From positions 1-64,000 of the forward strand of contig NZ_BMVF01000015.1 in assembly GCF_014650575.1 (NCBI RefSeq): a stretch of DNA of 64,000 nucleotides. Reading direction: 5' to 3'. A program made the position numbers and the translations under genes. Source of the stretch: Streptomyces naganishii JCM 4654. GTDB lineage: Bacteria > Actinomycetota > Actinomycetes > Streptomycetales > Streptomycetaceae. The notes under the pieces were generated by a model. It did no database searches, was not told the DNA's origin, and was given only the letters and a program-made list of their open reading frames with translations. This document shows positions 58,998 to 64,000 of this stretch, one piece after another (within the stretch, counting starts at the first letter, position 1; each line of letters starts with the position of its first letter).

Positions 58998-59876
58998 TTG
59001 ACTGACCAGTTGCGACTGATGGCCGTGCACGCGCATCCCGACGACGAGTCGAGCAAGGGTGCGGCCACCATGGCGAAGTACGTGTCCGAGGGGGTGGACG
59101 TGCTGGTGGTGACCTGCACGGGCGGAGAGCGCGGCTCCATCCTCAACCCCAAGCTCCAGGGCGACAAGTACGTCGAGGAGCACATTCACGAGGTCCGCAA
59201 GAAGGAGATGGACGAGGCCCGGGAGATCCTCGGCGTCAAGCAGGAGTGGCTCGGCTTCGTCGACTCCGGCCTGCCCGAGGGCGATCCGCTGCCGCCGCTG
59301 CCCGAGGGCTGCTTCGCCCTGGAGGACGTGGACAAGGCGGCCGGTGAACTGGTGCGCAAGATCCGCTCCTTCCGTCCCCAGGTGATCACCACCTACGACG
59401 AGAACGGCGGCTATCCGCACCCCGACCACATCATGACCCACAAGATCTCGATGGTGGCCTTCGAGGGCGCGGCCGACGCCGAGAAGTACCCGGAGGGCGA
59501 GTACGGCCCGGTCCACCAGCCGCTCAAGCTGTACTACAACCAGGGCTTCAACCGGCTGCGCACCGAGGCGCTGCACAAGGCCCTGCTCGACCGCGGCCTC
59601 GAGTCGCCCTACGGGGAGTGGCTCAAGCGCTGGGAGAACTCCGGCCGCGAGGAACGCACCCTCACCACGCACGTGCCGTGCGCGGACTTCTTCGAGGTCC
59701 GTGACAAGGCGCTGATCGCCCACGCCACGCAGATCGACCCCGACGGCGGCTGGTTCCGGGTGCCGATGGAGATCCAGAAGGAGGTCTGGCCGACCGAGGA
59801 GTACGAGCTCGCGAAGTCCCTCGTCGGCACCTCGCTGCCGGAGGACGACCTCTTTGCGGGCGTCCGGCAGGTCTGA
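58998..59876 (+). CDS. mca: Mycothiol S-conjugate amidase
   Basis: TTG at 58998 with GAGGA upstream gives 292 residues. The LmbE/PIG-L zinc site is LMAVHAHPDDESSKGAATMA and YPHPDHIMTHK, with CTGGERGSILNP and the conserved Tyr/Lys helix. Mca cleaves mycothiol conjugates of toxins to a mercapturic acid and glucosaminyl-inositol. Its short length and the two-motif pattern separate it from other LmbE proteins such as MshB, though the family is close. It is followed by a small membrane gene 14 bp on. Confidence 0.93.
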   Translation: MTDQLRLMAVHAHPDDESSKGAATMAKYVSEGVDVLVVTCTGGERGSILNPKLQGDKYVEEHIHEVRKKEMDEAREILGVKQEWLGFVDSGLPEGDPLPPLPEGCFALEDVDKAAGELVRKIRSFRPQVITTYDENGGYPHPDHIMTHKISMVAFEGAADAEKYPEGEYGPVHQPLKLYYNQGFNRLRTEALHKALLDRGLESPYGEWLKRWENSGREERTLTTHVPCADFFEVRDKALIAHATQIDPDGGWFRVPMEIQKEVWPTEEYELAKSLVGTSLPEDDLFAGVRQV

Positions 59877-59890
59877 GGGACAATGCTGGC

Positions 59891-60127
59891 ATGAGCGCAA
59901 GCGCGAGCCTCGCAGTGACGCATCTGGTCCCCCTCGCCGAGGTCGACCAGAACAAGGTCACCCCCGGCGTCCTCGGCTTCATCGTCTTCGCGGTGATGGC
60001 CGTGGCGGTGTGGGGTCTGATGAAGTCCATGAGCCGGCACATGGGCAAGGTCGACTTCAAGGAGGCCCCGGACTCCAAGGCGGAGTCCGGCGCCCCCGCA
60101 GCCGACCCCAAGCCCCACCACGGCTGA
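59891..60127 (+). CDS. Small single-pass membrane protein
   Basis: The 78-residue protein has VTPGVLGFIVFAVMAVAVWG as its only membrane helix, then SMSRHMGKVDFKEAP and an Ala/Lys/Pro-rich cytoplasmic tail. The start ATG at 59891 is 14 bp past mca, so the genes are likely cotranscribed. Conserved next to mca in Streptomyces, as I recall. Role unknown. Confidence 0.82.
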   Translation: MSASASLAVTHLVPLAEVDQNKVTPGVLGFIVFAVMAVAVWGLMKSMSRHMGKVDFKEAPDSKAESGAPAADPKPHHG

Positions 60128-60143
60128 CCTCGGGCCCACCCCG

Positions 60144-60173
60144 GCCGGCCCGGCCGTTCACGGCCGGGCCGGC
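60144..60173. terminator. Bidirectional terminator overlapping the STAND gene stop
   Basis: GCCGGCCCGGCCG pairs with CGGCCGGGCCGGC around TTCA (13 bp). The loop and 3' arm overlap the last codons and TGA of the minus-strand STAND gene. Confidence 0.8.
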
Positions 60174-63100
60174 ACCGGCACACCCATGACCTCCCGCGCG
60201 TGGCGGTCGGGGACCATGCCCAGGCGCCAGGCCTGCCAGCCCGCCTCCAACTGGACACCGCGTTCGAGCAGCAGCTGGTAGGCCTCGACGTAGTCGTCGA
60301 GCTTGCCGTCGCGCAGCGGGTGGCCCGCGCGGGAGAGCGCGGCGAGTTCCTCCTGCGCCACCGCCGTGCCGACCTCCACGCCCCCGGGGGCCGCGTACGG
60401 CAGGAGGGTGCAGCGCAGGAAGCGCGCCCAGTCCTCGCCGCGGAGGTCGCCGTAGGAGGCGAACAGGGTCAGCGCCTCGTCGCACAGGGCGAGCGCCTGC
60501 TGGGTGCGGGCGTTGCCCGCGTCCACCACGGCCAGCTCCAGGCACGTCCAGGCCTCGCCGTGGGCGACCCCGATGCGCTGGAAGTCCGCGCGGGCGTCCA
60601 CCAGGAGTTGGCGGGCGAAACCGGAGTTCCTCAGCGAGCCGGTCTGCGCCGCCCGCTGGTCGCGGGTCGCGCGGGCCGAGTGGTGGCGGGCGCAGGCCAG
60701 GCCGTAGACGTCCCGCATCCGGGAGAACAGCGTGCGCGCGCGCTCCAGCTCGCGCACCGCCTGGTCGAGGCCGCCGGTCTCCTCCAGCGCCTGCCCGAGG
60801 TAGTACAGCGTCCACGCCTCGCCGCGTGCGTCCTCGTTGTCCCGGTGCCGCGCGAACGCCCCGCGCAGCGCCTCCACCGCCTCCGCCGCCTCGCCCGCCA
60901 CCAGCCGGGCCCGGGCCAGCTGGGTCAGCGCCCACGCCTCGCCGCGGGCGTCGCGGGTACGGCCGTAGCGCTCCAGGGCCTGGCGCAGGTCCGCCTCCGC
61001 GCCCTCCACGTCCCCGAGCCGCAGCGCGAGCTGGCCCAGCTGGAAGTGGGCCCACGCCTCGCCGTGCACCGAGTCGCCCCGCCGGTGCAGCACCAGGGAG
61101 CCCGTCAGCAGTTCCAGCGCCTCCGCCAGCCGCCCCCGGTCCCGCTCGACGGCCGCGAGCGCGTGCATCGTCCAGGCGCGGTCGGTCTCCAGCTCGGGCA
61201 CCGACTGGAGCTGGAGCGCCTCCCTCAGCCGGGCCGCCGCCTCGGCGAGGTTGCCCTGGTGGTGGAGGGTGATGCCGAGCGAGTTCAGGGCGCGCGCCGC
61301 GCCCGCGTCGTGGTGGGCCTCGCGGTAGAGGTCGACCACCGACGTCAGGGTGGCGCGCGCCTTGTCCAGCTCGCCCAGCTGCCGGGCCGCGATGCCGGTG
61401 CGCCACTGCACCGACCGCACCAGCAGGCCCTGGTCCACGGCCTGGGTGAGCTCGCTGATCTCGCCGAGCCGGTACAGGTCGCCGCGCAGCAGGCAGTAGT
61501 CGCACAGCGCGCCCAGCAGGTTCAGCACGGCCGCCTGGTCGACGCCCTCCGAGTGCCGCAGGGCGGCGGTGATGAAGCTGGACTCGTCGTCCAGCCAGCG
61601 CAGCGCCTCGTCCAGGGAGGTGAAGCCGTGCGGGCTGAAGCGGTCGGAGCGGGTGGAGTTGTTGCCGTCGACGAGCCGCAGCACGGAGTCGGCCAGCTCG
61701 GCGTAGTTGACGATCAGCCGCTCCTGGGCGGCCGTCCGCTCGGCCGGGTCCTCCTCGTCGAGCAGGCGGGCGGCCGCGAAGGCGCGCACCAGGTCGTGCA
61801 TCCGGTAGCGGCTGCCGCGCACGTGGTCGATCAGGCCGGCCCGGGCGAGCGCGTCCAGGTGGCGGCCGGCCTCCGCCTCGTCGGTGGCCAGCAGCGCGGC
61901 CGCGGCGGCGGTGCCCAGCGAGGCGCGTCCGGCCAGCGCCAGCCGCCGCAGCAGCCGCCGGGCCGGCTCGGACTGGTCGGTGTAGCGCAGCCACAGCACG
62001 CGTTCGACCGGCTCCACCGGGCCGTACGCCCCCAGGTCGGCGGCCAGGGCGCGCGGTGAGCGCGGGCCGAGCGCGGAGCCCGCGATGCGCAGCGCCAGCG
62101 GCAGGCCCCCGCACAGTTCGCCGATCCGCTCGGCGGAGTCGGCGTCGTACGGACCGGAGGCGTCCTGGGCGGCCGCGCCCAGCAGCTCCTCGGCGCCCGC
62201 CGTGTCCAGCGCCTCCACGGGCAGCTGGTACACCCAGGCCGGCAGGTCGGCGGGCAGTTCGAGCGGCTTGCGGGAGGTGACCAGCACGAGGCTGTCGGAC
62301 CGCTCGGGCACCAGGGCCCGTACCTGCTCGGGGTCCGAGGCGTCGTCGAGCACGATCGTCACCGGCAGCCCGGTCAGGTGCTGGTGGTACAGCTCGCCGA
62401 GCCGTTTGAGCTGCTGGTCGGGGGAGGAGCGCTCACGGAACAGCAGCTGCTCGCGGGGGGCGCCGAGCCGGTTCAGCAGGTGCAGCAGGGCGTCCCGGGT
62501 GGGCAGCGGCGGCTCCTCGGGGCTGTCGCCGCGCAGGTCGACCACGACCGCGCCCCGGAACTGGTCCTTCAGATCGTGGGCCGCCCGCACCGCGAGGGTG
62601 CTGCGGCCGGAGCCGGGCGGCCCGTGCAGCACGACCACGGTGGGCCGGGTCTGGGTGCTGGCGCGGGCCGCCTGCACCCACTGCCGGATCCGCGCCATCT
62701 CCTGCCGTCGCCCCGCGAACACCCCGACGGCCTCGGGCAGTTGCCCGAACGACTGCTCCAGCACGCTGCGTCTGCGGGCCGCCGCGCTCTTGTCCGTGCC
62801 GCGCAGCCGGGGGGCCGCCTTCTTCGGCCCGGTGGACGCGCTGAGCACCCGCTGCTGGTCCAGGAAGGGGCGGATGCCCCGCACCTCCAGCGCGGTGAGC
62901 CACTGCAGCCGCAGCTGTTCCGTACCGCCCGGCTGGCCGGCCGCGCCCGCGCGGTGGTGGGCCGCGGGCAGATGCGCCGCCGTCACCTTCGCCACGGTCG
63001 TGGCGGCGCCCACCGCGCCCACGGTGACGCCTGCCCCGACGGCCGTTCCCGTGCCCGTGCCGAGAGCGATGTCGGCCACCACCGCGGTCAGTGCCGCAAC

Positions 63101-63358
63101 GGCCGCGACCAGCAGGGGAGTTCCGGCGCCCTCACGGGCGTAGCGCTGGGCGAAGGTGAGCTGTCCGGCGGACGCCTCGTCCAGGGCGCGCGTGTACGCC
63201 TCGTACTCCTCCGCCGCCGGTGCGGCCAGGGTGTCCAGCGCGCCACGCGCCCGGGACAGCAGCACGGCGCCGTCCACCCGTCCGCCGGAGCGCCGCACCT
63301 CCTCCTCCACGGCCCGGGCCAGCAACCGCTCGGCTTCCGCCCGATGCGCGTCCCGCAT
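60158..63358 (-). CDS. STAND-class NTPase with TPR domain
   Basis: The 1066-residue protein has an N-terminal helical region with one or two hydrophobic stretches (80-125). The NB-ARC-like ATPase has Walker A VVLHGPPGSGRSTL (about 246), Walker B LPVTIVLDDASD (about 337), VLVTSRKPLE and CGGLPLALRIAGSAL, with winged helix DLVRAFAAARLLDEE. From about 620 to the end, at least eight TPR-like repeats occur; four carry GEAW (HGEAWAHFQLGQLALRLGD, RGEAWALTQLARARLVAGE and two more). STAND proteins oligomerise on ligand binding. There is no SARP DNA-binding domain, so it is a signalling or defence-type switch with an unusual N-terminus. Confidence 0.85.
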   Translation of the reverse strand: MRDAHRAEAERLLARAVEEEVRRSGGRVDGAVLLSRARGALDTLAAPAAEEYEAYTRALDEASAGQLTFAQRYAREGAGTPLLVAAVAALTAVVADIALGTGTGTAVGAGVTVGAVGAATTVAKVTAAHLPAAHHRAGAAGQPGGTEQLRLQWLTALEVRGIRPFLDQQRVLSASTGPKKAAPRLRGTDKSAAARRRSVLEQSFGQLPEAVGVFAGRRQEMARIRQWVQAARASTQTRPTVVVLHGPPGSGRSTLAVRAAHDLKDQFRGAVVVDLRGDSPEEPPLPTRDALLHLLNRLGAPREQLLFRERSSPDQQLKRLGELYHQHLTGLPVTIVLDDASDPEQVRALVPERSDSLVLVTSRKPLELPADLPAWVYQLPVEALDTAGAEELLGAAAQDASGPYDADSAERIGELCGGLPLALRIAGSALGPRSPRALAADLGAYGPVEPVERVLWLRYTDQSEPARRLLRRLALAGRASLGTAAAAALLATDEAEAGRHLDALARAGLIDHVRGSRYRMHDLVRAFAAARLLDEEDPAERTAAQERLIVNYAELADSVLRLVDGNNSTRSDRFSPHGFTSLDEALRWLDDESSFITAALRHSEGVDQAAVLNLLGALCDYCLLRGDLYRLGEISELTQAVDQGLLVRSVQWRTGIAARQLGELDKARATLTSVVDLYREAHHDAGAARALNSLGITLHHQGNLAEAAARLREALQLQSVPELETDRAWTMHALAAVERDRGRLAEALELLTGSLVLHRRGDSVHGEAWAHFQLGQLALRLGDVEGAEADLRQALERYGRTRDARGEAWALTQLARARLVAGEAAEAVEALRGAFARHRDNEDARGEAWTLYYLGQALEETGGLDQAVRELERARTLFSRMRDVYGLACARHHSARATRDQRAAQTGSLRNSGFARQLLVDARADFQRIGVAHGEAWTCLELAVVDAGNARTQQALALCDEALTLFASYGDLRGEDWARFLRCTLLPYAAPGGVEVGTAVAQEELAALSRAGHPLRDGKLDDYVEAYQLLLERGVQLEAGWQAWRLGMVPDRHAREVMGVPVPARP

Positions 63359-63542
63359 GTTCCGTCCCCCTCTGACGCCAACTCCGTTGCCTACGAGTGT
63401 CCTTCGCCGGGGCCCCGAGCGCGAGGGGGCGACGATCAACGTCCGCGCGCGCCGGGGGCGCGCGGGCCTCCCGGCGAGCCGGCGAGGCGGGCCTGTGGTG
63501 ACGTTCCGTGCCCGGCCGGAGCGGGTGAGGCAGGATGGGGGT

Positions 63543-64000
63543 ATGCCGAACCGACTGGCTCACGAGACGTCCCCGTACCTGCTCCAGCACGCCGACAACC
63601 CGGTCGACTGGTGGCCCTGGTCGGACGAGGCCTTCGCCGAGGCGCGGCGGCGGGACGTGCCGGTGCTGCTGAGCGTCGGGTACAGCAGCTGCCACTGGTG
63701 CCACGTCATGGCGCACGAGTCCTTCGAGGACGAGGCGACGGCCCGGTACCTCAACGAGCACTTCGTGAGCGTCAAGGTGGACCGCGAGGAGCGTCCCGAC
63801 GTGGACGCGGTCTACATGGAGGCCGTGCAGGCGGCCACCGGTCAGGGCGGCTGGCCGATGACCGTGTTCCTGACGGCGGACGCCGAGCCGTTCTACTTCG
63901 GTACGTACTTCCCGCCCGCGCCCCGCCACGGCATGCCGTCCTTCCGGCAGGTCCTGGAGGGGGTGCGGCAGGCGTGGGACACGCGGCGCGAGGAGGTCAC
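63543..64000 (+). CDS. DUF255/thioredoxin-domain protein (YyaL type), N-terminal part
   Basis: ATG at 63543 opens a frame that runs off the window; 152 residues are visible. MPNRLAHETSPYLLQHADNP and VDWWPWSDEAFAEARRRDVP open the DUF255 domain, followed by SVGYSSCHWCHVMAHESFED, a CHWCH redox-like motif, and GGWPMTVFLTADAEPFYFGT. Whole proteins are about 670 residues with a glycosidase-like C-terminus and no proven role. It is divergent from the STAND gene over 184 bp. Confidence 0.9.
   Translation, partial: MPNRLAHETSPYLLQHADNPVDWWPWSDEAFAEARRRDVPVLLSVGYSSCHWCHVMAHESFEDEATARYLNEHFVSVKVDREERPDVDAVYMEAVQAATGQGGWPMTVFLTADAEPFYFGTYFPPAPRHGMPSFRQVLEGVRQAWDTRREEV

Overview
The window is high-GC actinobacterial DNA with strong third-position GC bias, frequent GTG starts and almost no TTA codons. 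It is Streptomyces chromosome. Gene content and order (afsQ1/afsQ2/sigQ, add, deoC, pnp, pccB/pccE, birA, cya, hutH, metB, ilvA, greA, mca) match what I remember of the S. coelicolor core region around the afsQ locus. This is recall plus sequence reading; no search was run. I see no rRNA, tRNA, CRISPR array or prophage.

Layout. 1-834: 3' end of a group II intron (HNH end of its protein, domains V and VI, bulged branch-point A) that appears to split the ATG of a Uma2 gene. 0.9-5.4 kb: STAS protein, SnoaL-type ECF sigma factor, MFS exporter, LysR regulator, alpha/beta hydrolase. 5.5-7.2 kb: adenosine deaminase and a small secreted protein. 7.3-12.3 kb: PspC and VanZ proteins and the afsQ operon (lipoprotein, afsQ2, afsQ1), divergent from sigQ. 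12.4-15.2 kb: kinase, secreted protein, XRE/DUF397 set. 15.3-22.5 kb: deoC with two aldehyde dehydrogenase genes, a PH-domain protein, phosphosugar mutase, purine nucleoside phosphorylase. 22.6-25.8 kb: gamma-glutamylcyclotransferase-like protein, LpdA-like flavoprotein, DeoR regulator. 25.9-34 kb: acyl-CoA carboxylase genes (accA2, pccE, pccB), birA and maf, with an IS200/IS605-type tnpB element inserted between maf and a 42-residue membrane protein. 34-40 kb: adenylate cyclase, enoyl-CoA hydratase, GGDEF protein, histidine ammonia-lyase, an LAXTG surface protein. 40-47.9 kb: L,D-transpeptidase lipoprotein, large secreted subtilase, regulator/alcohol dehydrogenase pair. 47.9-50.1 kb: a 132-139 bp tandem repeat array next to the only TTA-containing gene found. 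50-58 kb: metB, small sigma-like gene, MarR regulator, ilvA, drug-type ABC exporter, greA. 58-64 kb: DUF4307 protein, mca, a 1066-residue STAND ATPase with TPRs, and the start of a DUF255 protein.

How genes work together. The perfect palindrome CTACGCGCGTAG lies 16-19 bp upstream of the start codons of add, deoC and pnp. With the mutase gene downstream of pnp and the aldehyde dehydrogenases downstream of deoC, this outlines one nucleoside-catabolic regulon: adenosine to inosine (Add), phosphorolysis to (deoxy)ribose-1-phosphate (PNP), isomerisation to the 5-phosphate (mutase as presumed phosphopentomutase), aldol cleavage to acetaldehyde and glyceraldehyde-3-phosphate (DeoC), and acetaldehyde oxidation (AldH). 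AccA2, PccB, PccE and BirA supply acyl-CoA carboxylation. AfsQ1/Q2 and SigQ form an antibiotic and nitrogen stress regulatory node, with a GTGAC-N6-GTGAC site between afsQ1 and sigQ.
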